Assembly: GCF_029953285.1 (NCBI RefSeq)
Contig: NZ_JASAOI010000048.1
Span: 30,470-94,469, forward strand
Direction of reading: 5' to 3'
Source: Yinghuangia seranimata
GTDB lineage: Bacteria; Actinomycetota; Actinomycetes; Streptomycetales; Streptomycetaceae
DNA length: 64,000 nucleotides
Position numbers and translations under genes: made by a program. Below, piece after piece: positions 40,328-49,232 of this stretch (position 1 is its first letter; each line of letters begins with the position of its first letter). The notes beneath the pieces are model-generated. The model searched no databases, was not told the origin of the DNA, and was given only the letters and a program-made list of their open reading frames with translations.

Positions 40328-40468
40328 GTGACCGCTCTCTCGCAGCTCACGTCGGCCGGCCTGGTCCTGCCCGTCGCCTTCGTGCTGGCCGTCGCCGCCC
40401 TGCTCGAACTGCGCAACGCCGCCCGGCGCGGGGAGACCCGTCGCGTGGGCGCGGGCGCGCGACGCTGA
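40328..40468 (+). CDS. Small single-helix membrane protein (tentative)
   Basis: 46 residues from GTG 40328, with AAGGGG seven bases upstream. One hydrophobic helix (about 10-27, GLVLPVAFVLAVAALLEL) is followed by a basic tail (RNAARRGETRRVGAGARR). An upstream GTG at 40262 would extend it. Support is the RBS, the clean membrane-helix pattern and the lack of any other gene in the 476 bases between its neighbours. No function known. Confidence 0.4.
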   Translation: MTALSQLTSAGLVLPVAFVLAVAALLELRNAARRGETRRVGAGARR

Positions 40469-40561
40469 CCCGACCGAACCCCCACCACGACCCCCGCCGC
40501 GCCGGACCGGGAACGGGACCCCACACCCCGCCCCCGGGTCCGGTGCGGCGGGCCCATGACG

Positions 40562-40599
40562 AGGAGAACCCCGGACGGGACGCCCGGGGTTCTCCTTTG
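40562..40599. terminator. Classic rho-independent terminator
   Basis: AGGAGAACCCCGG pairs perfectly with CCGGGGTTCTCCT, followed by TTT on the plus strand, between the small membrane gene and the convergent FadE gene. Confidence 0.85.
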
Positions 40600-40636
40600 T
40601 CGTTCGCGGTTGTCGCCTGGCGGCTGCGTTCCGCCG

Positions 40637-41671
40637 TCAGAACGCCGGTGTCAGCGGTGCCGGGGCGTCGCCCAGCAGGTCCGCCGCCACGCGGGCGCGG
40701 TGGTGGCCCGCGTCGCCCCAGGCCGCGCCGAGCGCCCACGCGCGCTTCATGAACAGCTGGAGGTCGTGCTCCTCGGTGTAGCCGATCGCGCCGTGCACCT
40801 GGAGGGCGTTGCGCGCCGCGAGGTCGGCGGCCTCGCCGGCGTAGATCTTCGCCATCGACACGTCGCGCGCCGCCGACGGCAGGTCGCGGGCGAGCGAGTA
40901 CGCGGCGCGCATCACGACCGGCCGGGCGAACTCCAGCTTGATCAGCACGTTTGCCAGGTGGTGCTGCACCGACTGGTGGGTGCCGATCAGGACGCCGCGC
41001 TGCACGCGCTGCTTGGCGTACTCGACGGCCATGTCCAGCATGCGGCGGGTCAGGCCGAGCAGCAGCGCCGCCGCGCCCAGCGCGCCGCGGTCCGCCGCGC
41101 GGGCCAGCGCCGCCGCGGCGGCCGGTCCGGAGGCGACCAGCGTCTCGGGGGCCGGGGTGAAGGCGACCGCCGACAGCTTGCGGCTGCGGTCGACGGAGCG
41201 CTGCGCGGTGAGCGTGCAGTCCGCCGGGTTCACGACGTGGATCTCGCCGTCCTCGGTGCCGATCACCAGCACGTCGGCGGCCGCGGCCTCGATCGCGAAC
41301 GGCTGCCCGGGCAGCAGCACGGAGGCCACCGCATCGCCCGCGGCGATCCGCTCCAGCCAGCCCGCGTCGGGCGCGAACTCGGCGAGCAGGCCCGCCGCGA
41401 CAGCGGACTCCAGCAGCGGCTCGGGCAGCGCGGCGTAGCCGGCCGACTCCAGGACCGCGGACAGCTCCTCGTCGGTGAGCCCGAGCCCGTCCTGCTCCTC
41501 CGGGACGACCAGGCCGGTCACGCCGATCTTGGCGAGCTCGCCCCAGCGCGCGGACACCGCGCTGTCGGCCGCCCACGCCGCGCGCAGCTGCTCGGTGGTG
41601 CAGTTCGCATCGAGGAAGTCGCGGACCGTCTCGCGGAACAGCTGCTGGTCCTCGGTGAATGCCAGACGCAT
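40637..41671 (-). CDS. Acyl-CoA dehydrogenase, small/beta-type subunit (FadE32/FadE33-like)
   Basis: 344 residues, shorter than classical acyl-CoA dehydrogenases (about 380-400). N-terminal domain FTEDQQLFRETVRDFLDANCTTEQLRAAW and VVPEEQDGLGLTDEELSAVLESAGYAALPEPLLES; C-terminal helices GTHQSVQHHLANVLIKLEF and ALQVHGAIGYTEEHDLQLFMKRAWAL. The middle domain is reduced, as in the beta subunits of the two-subunit dehydrogenases described for mycobacterial steroid degradation (for example FadE31-FadE32). The large subunit is encoded 33 bases upstream in the same operon, and FAD binding is probably shared between them. Confidence 0.88.
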   Translation of the reverse strand: MRLAFTEDQQLFRETVRDFLDANCTTEQLRAAWAADSAVSARWGELAKIGVTGLVVPEEQDGLGLTDEELSAVLESAGYAALPEPLLESAVAAGLLAEFAPDAGWLERIAAGDAVASVLLPGQPFAIEAAAADVLVIGTEDGEIHVVNPADCTLTAQRSVDRSRKLSAVAFTPAPETLVASGPAAAAALARAADRGALGAAALLLGLTRRMLDMAVEYAKQRVQRGVLIGTHQSVQHHLANVLIKLEFARPVVMRAAYSLARDLPSAARDVSMAKIYAGEAADLAARNALQVHGAIGYTEEHDLQLFMKRAWALGAAWGDAGHHRARVAADLLGDAPAPLTPAF

Positions 41672-41677
41672 CGTCAG
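41663..41677. promoter_or_regulatory. Weak one-mismatch CTGAC-N5-GTCAG match over a start codon
   Basis: CAGACGCATCGTCAG overlaps the first codons of the small FadE gene. Because part of it is coding and it lies inside an operon, it may be chance. Confidence 0.2.
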
Positions 41678-41704
41678 ATTCCTTTGCTCGCTAGGGCCGT
41701 GTGC

Positions 41705-42871
41705 TTACTTGGCCCGGGGCAGGCCGAGGATGCGCTCCGCGATGGTGTTGCGCTGGATCTCGTTGGTGCCGGCGTAGATGGGGCCGCCGAGGGCGAACAG
41801 GAAGCCGTCCAGCCAGCGCGCGCCGTCGACGGCGTCGGGCGAGCCCTCGTCGAGTTCGCCGTAGCCGCCGAGCAGCTTGAGCGCGGTGGCGTGCAGCTCG
41901 ACGTCCATCTGCGACCAGAAGACCTTGTTGATGGACGAGTCGGCGCCGATCTGGCCGCCGTCCAGCAGCTTGGTGACGGTGCCGAACGTGAACAGTCGGT
42001 ACGCCTCGGCGTCCATCCACGCCTGGACGGCCGCGTCGCGCAGCACCTGGTCGCCGTTGCCGCGCTCCTTGTACAGCTCGAGGAGGCGGTCGGCGGGGGC
42101 CAGGAAGCGGCCGGGGCTGCGCAGGTTGAGGCCGCGCTCGCTGCCGGTGGTGGCGATCATGATCTTCCAGCCCTCGCCGGGGCCGCCCAGCACGTCGGCG
42201 TCGGGCACGAAGACGTCGTCGAGGAAGACCTCGGCGAAGCCCGGCTCGCCGTCCAGCTGCGGGATCGGGCGGACCGTGACGCCCGCGGACGCCAGGTCGA
42301 CCATGAAGTAGGTGAGGCCGTGGTGCCGCTTCGACTCGGGGTCGGTGCGGAACAGGCCGAACAGGCGGTGCCCGTAGGTGCCGCGCGAGCTCCAGATCTT
42401 CTGGCCGTTGAGCACCCAGCCGCCGCGCTCGTCGTCGCGGTCGGCGCGCGAGCGCACGTTGGCGAGGTCGGAGCCGGCCTCAGGCTCGGACCAGCCCTGC
42501 ACCCAGATCTCCTCGCCGGAGGCCATCTTGGGCAGGTAGCGGTCCTGCTGCTCCTTGCTGCCGAACTCGAAGACGGTCGGCGCGAAGAGGAAGATGCCGT
42601 TCTGGCTGACCCGTCCGGGCGCGCCCGCGCGGTAGTACTCCTCCTCGAAGATCAGCCACTCGGTGAGGCCGGCCTCGCGGCCGCCGTACGCCTTGGGCCA
42701 GGAGACGACCGCCCAGCGGGCGTCGAAGAGCTTCTTCTCCCACTCCTGGTGGAGCCGGAAGCCCTCCTCGGTGTCCATGGACGGCAGCGGGGTCGCGGGA
42801 ACGTTGGCGGCCAGCCAGGAGCGGACCTCCTGCCGGAACTCCTGCTCCTTCGGTGAGAACTCCAGATCCAC
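41705..42871 (-). CDS. Acyl-CoA dehydrogenase, large/alpha-type subunit (FadE31-like)
   Basis: 388 residues from GTG 42871, seven bases after GAGGAG; an upstream GTG at 42895 is possible. Domains: FSPKEQEFRQEVRSWLAANVP, WPKAYGGREAGLTEWLIFEEEYYRAGAPG, the FAD/substrate loop VQGWSEPEAGSDLANVRSRAD, NGQKIWSSRGTYGHRLFGLFRTD and the C-terminal ALGGPIYAGTNEIQRNTIAERILGLP. With the following small subunit it would form an alpha2beta2 dehydrogenase acting on a steroid-derived acyl-CoA. The promoter is shared with divergent fadA6 and holds an exact CTGAC-N5-GTCAG operator. Confidence 0.9.
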   Translation of the reverse strand: MDLEFSPKEQEFRQEVRSWLAANVPATPLPSMDTEEGFRLHQEWEKKLFDARWAVVSWPKAYGGREAGLTEWLIFEEEYYRAGAPGRVSQNGIFLFAPTVFEFGSKEQQDRYLPKMASGEEIWVQGWSEPEAGSDLANVRSRADRDDERGGWVLNGQKIWSSRGTYGHRLFGLFRTDPESKRHHGLTYFMVDLASAGVTVRPIPQLDGEPGFAEVFLDDVFVPDADVLGGPGEGWKIMIATTGSERGLNLRSPGRFLAPADRLLELYKERGNGDQVLRDAAVQAWMDAEAYRLFTFGTVTKLLDGGQIGADSSINKVFWSQMDVELHATALKLLGGYGELDEGSPDAVDGARWLDGFLFALGGPIYAGTNEIQRNTIAERILGLPRAK

Positions 42872-42931
42872 CGGGACACTCCTCACACTGCTCACGTCTT
42901 CGGCGTTCCGCCGGGCGCGGGTAGCATATAA

Positions 42932-42946
42932 CTGACGGACCGTCAG
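42932..42946. promoter_or_regulatory. Exact CTGAC-N5-GTCAG operator
   Basis: CTGACGGACCGTCAG, with 7-bp perfect arms (CTGACGG/CCGTCAG), lies in the divergent region between the FadE operon and fadA6. A TATA-rich patch (GCATATAA) touches its left side, where a leftward -10 element could be, so binding would block transcription. Confidence 0.7.
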
Positions 42947-43002
42947 GTTAGCGGTTCAGGCGCGGTTCAGGGGATGTCCGTTAAATCACTCTGGGAGTTC
43001 TG

Positions 43003-44169
43003 ATGCCCGAGGCATACATCGTCGAGGCGGTCCGTACGCCGGTCGGCCGCAAGAAGGGCTCCCTCGCGGGCGTCCACCCCGCCGACCTGGGCGCGCACGT
43101 GCTCACGGCGCTCGTCGAGCGGTCCGGCATCGACCCCGACGTCGTCGAGGACGTGGTCTTCGGCTGCGTCGACGCGATCGGCCCGCAGGCCGGCGACATC
43201 GCCCGCACCGCGTGGCTCGCGGCCGGCTACTCCGAGGCCGTGCCGGGCGTCACCATCGACCGGCAGTGCGGCTCGTCGCAGCAGGCCATCCACTTCGCGG
43301 CGCAGGCCGTGATGTCCGGCACGTCCGATGTGATCGTCGCCGGCGGCGTGCAGAACATGAACCAGATCCCGATCTCGGCGGCCATGACCTCCGCCAAGCA
43401 GTTCGGCTTCGAGGACCCGTTCTCCGGCTCCAAGGGCTGGGTCGCGCGGTACGGGAACGAGCCCGTGGACCAGTTCTACGGCGCCGAGCTGATCGCCAAG
43501 CGCTGGGGCATCGCGCGCCGCGAGATGGAGGAGTTCGCGCTCGCCTCGCACGAGCGCGCGCTGCACGCGATCGACAACGGGTACTTCGAGAAGGAGATCG
43601 CCCCGATCGACGTCGACGGGACGCTGGTCACCACCGACGAGCCCCCGCGCCGCGGCACCACGCTCGAGAAGATGGCGGAGCTCAACGTCCTCATGGAGGG
43701 CGGCTCGATGACCGCCGCCGTGGCGTCGCAGATCTCCGACGGCGCGGCAGCGCTCCTCGTGGTCTCCGAGCGCGCGCTCGAGCAGTACGGGCTGACCCCC
43801 CGCGCGCGCATCCACCACCTCAGCGTGCGCGGCGCGTCCCCGATCGAGATGCTGTCGGCGCCGATCCCGGCCACGCAGTACGCGTTCGCCAAGACCGGCC
43901 TCAGCATCGACGACATCGACGCCGTCGAGATCAACGAGGCCTTCGCCCCGGTCGTGCTGTCCTGGATGAAGGACATCAAGGCCGACCACGCCAAGGTCAA
44001 CCCCAACGGCGGCGCGATCGCCCTCGGCCACCCGCTGGGCGCCACCGGCGCGCGCCTCATGACCACGCTCCTGCACCACCTCGAGCGCACCGGCGGCCGC
44101 TACGGCCTCCAGACCATGTGCGAGGGCGGCGGCCAGGCCAACGTCACGATCATCGAGCGTCTGGGCTGA
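43003..44169 (+). CDS. fadA6: FadA6-like acetyl-CoA acyltransferase (thiolase)
   Basis: 388 residues; GGGAG five bases before the ATG. Thiolase signs: catalytic Cys in TIDRQCGSSQQAIHFAAQAVMSG, GGVQNMNQIPISAAMT, VEINEAFAPVVLSWM, NPNGGAIALGHPLGATGARL (active His) and LQTMCEGGGQANVTIIERL (second Cys). These blocks follow mycobacterial FadA6, the thiolase of steroid ring C/D degradation, almost word for word from memory. It diverges from the two-subunit FadE operon across an operator. Confidence 0.9.
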   Translation: MPEAYIVEAVRTPVGRKKGSLAGVHPADLGAHVLTALVERSGIDPDVVEDVVFGCVDAIGPQAGDIARTAWLAAGYSEAVPGVTIDRQCGSSQQAIHFAAQAVMSGTSDVIVAGGVQNMNQIPISAAMTSAKQFGFEDPFSGSKGWVARYGNEPVDQFYGAELIAKRWGIARREMEEFALASHERALHAIDNGYFEKEIAPIDVDGTLVTTDEPPRRGTTLEKMAELNVLMEGGSMTAAVASQISDGAAALLVVSERALEQYGLTPRARIHHLSVRGASPIEMLSAPIPATQYAFAKTGLSIDDIDAVEINEAFAPVVLSWMKDIKADHAKVNPNGGAIALGHPLGATGARLMTTLLHHLERTGGRYGLQTMCEGGGQANVTIIERLG

Positions 44170-44186
44170 CGCCGCGCGTCCGCGTA

Positions 44187-44201
44187 CTGACGCACAGTCA
44201 G
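44187..44201. promoter_or_regulatory. Exact CTGAC-N5-GTCAG repeat downstream of fadA6
   Basis: CTGACGCACAGTCAG lies 17 bases after the fadA6 stop, between convergent genes and without a downstream start in either direction. It may be a distal binding site, a hairpin that helps termination, or a remnant. Confidence 0.4.
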
Positions 44202-44275
44202 CACGCGGCACCGGTACGAGCGATCGACCGCCGCGTCCCCGCCCGGGGCGCGGCGGTCGCGTTTCCGCGACGGTG

Positions 44276-45130
44276 TCACCGTGAGGGGATCACCGCTCCG
44301 GTGCCGGCGTCGGCGGCGAGCTTGCGCAGGGCGGTGTCCGAGGGCGAACCCGGTTCCGCCGCGAGCAGGTCGAGGCCGCTGTACTCGGAGTCGCCGGGCA
44401 GCATGACGAGTTCGCCGTACAGCTCCAGGACGCCCACGACCGGATGGTGCAGGCGGTAGACGCGGTCCCGGACCCGCGAGACGGGATACGCCGCCCACAT
44501 CGCGGCGAACTCGGGGCTCGCCGCGGCAACGCGGGCGATGTGCGCGTCGATCCGCGGGTCGCCTCGGAAGTGCGCGCTCAGCACCCTCAGGTGGGCGACG
44601 TGCTCGAGCGCGGCCGTCTCCCACCCGTCGCCGTGCAGCGTGCGCAGCCCGTGGTCGCCGAAGAGCAGATCGGTGATCGTCCGGGCCTCCGCCGGCATCG
44701 CCCCGAAGTCCGTGAACACCGCGGCGGCCAGCGGGTTCCACCCGATGATCTCGGTGAACCGCCCCACGAGCAGCGCCGCCGTCGTGTCGAACGAGGCGAG
44801 CAGGTTCCGCAACCCGGGCCGCACCGGCGCCACCCCACCGGCACACGGAGCGGCGGGATGCGCGACGTGGTGCAGATAGGCCCGCTCGTCGTCGTCCAGC
44901 CGCAACGCCGTGGCGATCGCGTCCAACACGTCGGCGGACACGCTGTCCGGCCGCCCCTGCTCCAACCGCGTGTAATGCGCCGCACTCACCCCAGCGGCCT
45001 GCGCCAGTTCCTCCCGCCGCAACCCGGCAACCCGCCGACGCCCGCCGTAGTCCCGCAGCCCCACATCGGCGGGGCGCAACCGCGCACGACGGGACTTGAG
45101 AAACTCACTCAACTCGCTCCGGGCGTCCAT
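44276..45130 (-). CDS. XRE-type HTH regulator with MmyB-like ligand-binding domain
   Basis: 284 residues. The N-terminal HTH is clear (LSEFLKSRRARLRPADVGL, LRREELAQAAGVSAAHYTRLEQGRPDSVSADVLDAIATAL). It is followed by an MmyB-like domain with DDERAYLHHVAH, NLLASFDTTAALLVGRFTEIIGWNPLAAAVFTDFG, PRIDAHIARV-type segments and a C-terminal GELVMLPGDSEYSG. Actinobacteria have many such regulators, often beside an oxidoreductase or transporter gene they control. The MFS gene lies 720 bases away on the other strand and could be its target. Confidence 0.88.
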   Translation of the reverse strand: MDARSELSEFLKSRRARLRPADVGLRDYGGRRRVAGLRREELAQAAGVSAAHYTRLEQGRPDSVSADVLDAIATALRLDDDERAYLHHVAHPAAPCAGGVAPVRPGLRNLLASFDTTAALLVGRFTEIIGWNPLAAAVFTDFGAMPAEARTITDLLFGDHGLRTLHGDGWETAALEHVAHLRVLSAHFRGDPRIDAHIARVAAASPEFAAMWAAYPVSRVRDRVYRLHHPVVGVLELYGELVMLPGDSEYSGLDLLAAEPGSPSDTALRKLAADAGTGAVIPSR

Positions 45131-45343
45131 GCGAGGACCCTACGTCGGCCCCGAACCCCCGACGAGCACCCCCGCCCGACGGCAAGGCCGACGCCGCGAG
45201 CCTGTGGACGAGGGGAAGGCACAGCGGCCAAAGGCCGCGGTGCGGATGCGGCACCCGCGCGGCGCAGGCGCAGGGGCGGCGCAGTCGCCGGGCAGCGAGT
45301 CGGACGCAGTACGCACGCGCCTCCACCGCCCCGCACTTCGCCC

Positions 45344-45407
45344 GATCTCGCGCTCCCGTCACCCCGCCCCGCTGCGCCGTCTGTCCCGCCGGTCTGGCTC
45401 GTCGGCA
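45344..45407 (+). repeat. 64-base direct repeat, copy 1
   Basis: Begins GATCTCGCGCTCCCGTCA and matches 45576-45639 at all but about seven positions. It lies in the gene-poor XRE-MFS gap. Confidence 0.8.
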
Positions 45408-45575
45408 GGTGATCACGCCGCGCACTCACCTGCCGGGGCAGCACCACACCCATGCGCCAACACTCGCAGCGCGGGCGCAGGCGCGGGCGCGGGCGCGGGC
45501 GAGGTGTGCATTCGCGGCGCAGGGCGGACGCGCGGCCGCCGACCCCGACTTCGCCCGCCGCCCACACACCACACC

Positions 45576-45639
45576 GATCTCGCGCTCCCGTCATCCCGCC
45601 CCGCCGCGCCGCCTGTCCCGTCGGCCCGGCTCGTCGGCC
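45576..45639 (+). repeat. 64-base direct repeat, copy 2
   Basis: Second copy of the segment starting GATCTCGCGCTCCCGTCA; the differences are mostly C/T transitions, as expected of an old duplication. Confidence 0.8.
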
Positions 45640-45852
45640 ACGGCGCGCTCCCGGGTCGGGCTCCACCGCACCCGGTCTCCCCCACCGCGGCCCTGCCCTG
45701 CTGGTCGGGCTGTCCTGCGGGTGGGCTCCCCGGAGGGTGATCACGGTGTGCGTACTCACGGGTCGGGGCTGGGTCCGTTCCGCGTGGGAGCCCAGGGTTG
45801 GGGTGGGCCCGGGAGACGGGTGCCGCTCCCGCCTCTCGTTCGGAGACACGCC

Positions 45853-47226
45853 ATGCCGCACGCCGCACGCTTTCGACCTGGATGGGCGCTCGCTCTGCTC
45901 GGGCTCGCGAGTCTGGTCACGGCGATCGACTTCACGATCGTGTACGTCGCGCTGCCGGAGATCGCCACCGACGTCGGGTTCTCCGACCACGGGCTGCAGT
46001 GGGTGGTCAGCGGTTACGCCGTGGTCTACGGCGGGTTGCTGTTGCTCGGCGGGCGTCTGGCCGATGTGGCCGGGCGGCGGCGGATGTTCGTGGTCGGGAT
46101 GGGGCTGTACGGGGTCGGCTCGCTGCTCGGTGGGTTGGCGGCCGCTCCCGGGGCGCTCGTTGCGGCGCGGGCGGTGCAGGGGGCCGGTGGGGCCGTGCTG
46201 TTCCCGGCCACGTTGTCGTTGGTGAGCACGCTGTTCGAGGAGGGGCCGCAGCGGACCCGGGCCATGGCGGTGTGGGCGGTCGCCGGGGCCGGCGGGCTGA
46301 GTGTCGGGGCGCTGCTCGGCGGGGTGCTGACCAGTGCGTTCGGCTGGCAGGCGGTGTTCTTCGTCAACGTGCCGCTGGTCGCGGTAGCGGGGGCCGCCGC
46401 GTTCGTGCTGCTGCCGGCCGACGTGTCGGCCCGCGACACCGGCGGGTTCGACCTGCCGGGCGCGGTCACCGGTACCGCCGGGCTGACGCTGCTGGTGTTC
46501 GTCATCGCGCAGGGCCCCGAGTGGGGGTGGGGCGACGCCCGGCTGCTGGGTGCGGCGGTGGCGGCGGTCGCGCTGCTGGCCGGGTTCGGCGCGGTGGAGT
46601 CGCGGACCGCGCGTCCGCTGCTGCCGCTGCGGATGCTGCGCAACCGCGCGCTGACCGCGGCGTCCGGCGTGATCATGGTGTTCGGCCTGACGGTGCAGGC
46701 GGTGCCGTTCTTCCTCACGCTCTACTTCCAGCAGGAGATGGGCTTTTCGGCGCTGCGCACCGGTGTCGCGTTCCTCGGTCCGACGCTCGCGCTGACGCTC
46801 GGCAACATGGCCGGTGAGCGGCTCGTCGCCCGGCTCGGGGTCCGCCGCACGCTGCTCCTCGGCTTCGGCCTCGCGGCGGTCGGCACCGCGCTGTTGGCCG
46901 CGGTCATGAGCGGCGACGTCCGGTACGCCGAACTGCTGCCCGGCACCGCGGCGTTCGGGCTCGGCGGCGGCATGGTGTTCACCACCATGTGGATCGCGGC
47001 CGGAGCCGGTGTGCCCGCCGAGGAGCAGGGCATCGCGTCCGGACTGGCCTCCACCGCACTGCAGTTCGGCGCCGGGGCCGGGCTCGCCCTCCTCGTCCCG
47101 CTCGACGGCGTACGGCCCGCGCTGTGGCTGATCGCCGCCGGAACCCTGCTGGGCGTCGCCGCCGCGCTCGCCCTGCCGCGCGACGCCCGTTCGAGCGGGC
47201 ACGCCGCGGCCGCCGCGAGCGCCTGA
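45853..47226 (+). CDS. MFS drug-resistance transporter (DHA2-like)
   Basis: 457 residues from the ATG at 45853 (GGAGA upstream); the longer frame upstream is non-conserved. About 14 membrane helices are expected. MFS motifs: motif D1 in LVTAIDFTIVYVALPEIATDVGFS, motif A in GGRLADVAGRRRMFVVG, motif B/C-like RAVQGAGGAVLFPATLSLV and VGALLGGVLTSAFGWQAVFFVNVPL. This is a proton-driven exporter of the EmrB/QacA branch, with drugs or a metabolite as cargo. The upstream XRE-type gene may regulate it. Confidence 0.9.
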   Translation: MPHAARFRPGWALALLGLASLVTAIDFTIVYVALPEIATDVGFSDHGLQWVVSGYAVVYGGLLLLGGRLADVAGRRRMFVVGMGLYGVGSLLGGLAAAPGALVAARAVQGAGGAVLFPATLSLVSTLFEEGPQRTRAMAVWAVAGAGGLSVGALLGGVLTSAFGWQAVFFVNVPLVAVAGAAAFVLLPADVSARDTGGFDLPGAVTGTAGLTLLVFVIAQGPEWGWGDARLLGAAVAAVALLAGFGAVESRTARPLLPLRMLRNRALTAASGVIMVFGLTVQAVPFFLTLYFQQEMGFSALRTGVAFLGPTLALTLGNMAGERLVARLGVRRTLLLGFGLAAVGTALLAAVMSGDVRYAELLPGTAAFGLGGGMVFTTMWIAAGAGVPAEEQGIASGLASTALQFGAGAGLALLVPLDGVRPALWLIAAGTLLGVAAALALPRDARSSGHAAAAASA

Positions 47227-47416
47227 CTCCCTTACGCCCAATGGCCGTCGCACCCTCACGGTGCGGCGGCCGTCGGGCGTTCGCCCATGGTGGCGGCGCG
47301 CATCCTAACCCCGCCCCCCGGGGTCTCCGCTGGAAAACAAGGGATTTCACCCTTTCGGTCAAACGCCCTGCGTAGCTTCCCGGTTACCGATGTCACGCAG
47401 GAAGGGGAGCCTCGGC

Positions 47417-47791
47417 GTGCCAGGGATCGACGAGTGCCTCTACGAAGCCATGGCCCTGCCCGGAGCCCGCGGGGCCAGCGTGGTGGAGTGGATCAGCGGG
47501 CTCGCGTTGGGCGCGGTCGGCGACTCGCCGAACGACGACCACGAGGCGACCGCCGCCGAGACCGCCGAACTGGCGCGCCTGGCCGTCGAGTACGCCGCGT
47601 TCGCACCGGCCGGGGTGCCGGTCGAGGACGTGATCGTCACGAGCGGCGCCGGATTCCACCTGCTGCGCTTCGTCGAGACCGGCTTCGACAGCTCGGTGTT
47701 CCTGCACCTGTGGCTCGACCGGGAGACCGGCAACCTCGCCCTCGCGCGGATCCGCCTGCGCGACCTCGCCGAGAGGCTGGCGCTGCGATGA
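47417..47791 (+). CDS. Roadblock/LC7-like small protein (first of array)
   Basis: 124 residues from GTG 47417, with GGGGAG upstream. The pattern (GARGASVVEWISGLALGAVG, EDVIVTSGAGFHLLRFVE, SSVFLHLWLDRETGNLALARIRLRDLAERL) parallels the 49233 gene in order and spacing, so the two are paralogues of a roadblock-like fold. Roadblock proteins often act as GTPase-activating partners of MglA-type small GTPases. It starts an array of four genes and overlaps the next one (ATGA). Confidence 0.75.
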   Translation: MPGIDECLYEAMALPGARGASVVEWISGLALGAVGDSPNDDHEATAAETAELARLAVEYAAFAPAGVPVEDVIVTSGAGFHLLRFVETGFDSSVFLHLWLDRETGNLALARIRLRDLAERLALR

Positions 47792-48702
47792 CGACGACCA
47801 CCGAGTCCGCCCTGGACGCCATGACCACGACGGGCCCGCGGCCCGGACGGGAGCCGCGCGAACCACACGCACACCATCGCCCGTCGAGGCCCGCAAAGAC
47901 GGCTGTCCTCGCGTCCCTTGACGGCCCGCCGTCCACCACGACCGCGAACGCCGCAACGCTCGTGCACCTCGCCGCCCAGCGGGCGACCGGGGCGCTGCTC
48001 GGCGACGCGGGGACCGTCTACCTCATGGACGGCGAGGTCGTGCACGCCGAGAGCCCGAACGCGCCGCCGCTCGACGTGCTGCTGGGGCCGTCGGTGCTCG
48101 CGCCCGCGCGCTGGCAGGAGGCCGTCGACTACGCGGGCGGGCACCACCAGGTCGCCCGCTACCTCGTCGACCACGCGGGCGTGGCGCCGGGCGAGTTGGA
48201 GATCTGCCACCTCGGCGCGCTGTTCGACGCCGCGTTCTTCGCGCTCGCGCCCGATGCGGGGCCGGCCCGGTTCCGGTACGGCGCGGCGCACTGGCTGGGG
48301 CCGATCCGCCCCGTCCCCGCGCGGCTGGTCGAGCGGGAGACCCGGCGGCGGCGCGCGCTGCTCGACCACGTGTGCCCGTGCCCGCCGTTGGACACCGCGC
48401 CGCTGTGCCGCAGCCGCGCGGCGAAGCCCCGCGCGGGCGGGCTGGCCCGGAGCAGGCGCGCCGTCCTGGACCTCGTCGACGGGGTCCGCACCGCCACCAC
48501 GATCGCCCGGCTGTTGCGCCGTCCGGCCTTCCACGTGCTGGTCGACGTGCGGCGGCTCGCCGCCGCCGGGTACCTGGACGCGCCGCGCACCGCGCCTCCG
48601 GCCGCGCCCCCCGCGCTGCCGGCGTGGATCGCGGACGTGTCCGCCGACCCCGACCTCGCGCTGCTGCGCCGACTACGCGACGCCCTGGAGGCCCGCCTGT
48701 GA
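47788..48702 (+). CDS. PATAN/DUF4388-like regulator protein
   Basis: 304 residues; the ATG overlaps the preceding stop. The region about 50-170 resembles the DUF4388 (PATAN) domain: LAAQRATGALLGDAGTVYLMDGEVVHAESPNAPPLDVLL and later FRYGAAHWLGPIRPV. The C-terminal ~100 residues look like a winged helix (ARSRRAVLDLVDGVRTATTIARLLRRPAFHVLVDVRRLAAAGYLD). PATAN domains occur with two-component and GTPase signalling. It probably joins the roadblock proteins around it in a signalling complex; targets are unknown. Confidence 0.75.
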   Translation: MTTTTESALDAMTTTGPRPGREPREPHAHHRPSRPAKTAVLASLDGPPSTTTANAATLVHLAAQRATGALLGDAGTVYLMDGEVVHAESPNAPPLDVLLGPSVLAPARWQEAVDYAGGHHQVARYLVDHAGVAPGELEICHLGALFDAAFFALAPDAGPARFRYGAAHWLGPIRPVPARLVERETRRRRALLDHVCPCPPLDTAPLCRSRAAKPRAGGLARSRRAVLDLVDGVRTATTIARLLRRPAFHVLVDVRRLAAAGYLDAPRTAPPAAPPALPAWIADVSADPDLALLRRLRDALEARL

Positions 48703-48799
48703 CCGACCCGAGCTCCCCGGCTTCCTTCTCGTGCCCGAACACCCCGCCAACCGTGCCATGTGGCGCTCGCTGAGGAAGCGCGCCGAGAGGAGGAAGCCG

Positions 48800-49177
48800 A
48801 TGTCGGCGGAACCCGAAGTCCTGGACGAACTACGCCGGTTGCGGGCCCGTGTGCCGCAGGTGACCGGTGCGGTGGCGGCCAGTACGGACGGCTTCGTCCT
48901 GGCCCAGGACACCACGGGCACCGAGGCGGAGGGCGTCGCGGCGCTGACCGCGGCGTCGCTCGCGGTCGCAGTACGTCTCGCGGACGCCACGGGCCGCGGC
49001 GAGTTCCGCGAACTGCTCGTGCGCGGCGAGGAGGGCTACGTCGCGACGTACTCGGCGGGCTCGTCCGCCGTGCTCACCGTCCTCGCCGAGTCGCGCATCA
49101 ACGTCGGCCGCCTGCACATGGAGGCGCGCCAGTCCAGTGCCCGCATCGGGGACCTGGTCGACGGTGCGCACGGGTGA
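48800..49177 (+). CDS. Roadblock/LC7 domain protein
   Basis: 125 residues from the ATG at 48800, with a strong RBS (GAGAGGAGGAAG). This is the standard roadblock form: LRRLRARVPQVTGAVAASTDGFVLAQDTTG, VAALTAASLAVAVRLADATGRGEFRELLVRGEEGYVATYSAG and SAVLTVLAESRINVGRLHMEAR. In Streptomyces conservons such proteins go with a sensor kinase, DUF742 protein and small GTPase. Those partners are not present here. Confidence 0.88.
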   Translation: MSAEPEVLDELRRLRARVPQVTGAVAASTDGFVLAQDTTGTEAEGVAALTAASLAVAVRLADATGRGEFRELLVRGEEGYVATYSAGSSAVLTVLAESRINVGRLHMEARQSSARIGDLVDGAHG

Positions 49178-49232
49178 CCGGATGACCAACACCGTACGCA
49201 GGATCCCCAGAAGAAGAGGAAGTAGACCAGCC

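Larger units (their letters stand above)
45131..45852. other. 720-base gene-poor region with duplicated segments
   Basis: Between the divergent XRE and MFS genes. No reading frame here has a plausible start with domain content. It holds a 64-base imperfect direct repeat (45344-45407 and 45576-45639), a GCGGGC-rich tract (about 45471-45500), and a second similarity after each repeat (GGTGATCACG then ACTCAC near 45408 and 45737). It looks like a duplicated and decayed promoter or gene segment. Confidence 0.6.

Noticed and set aside
41663..41677. A strong operator between the two FadE genes
   Set aside because: It overlaps coding bases inside an operon and has a mismatch; kept only as a weak feature.
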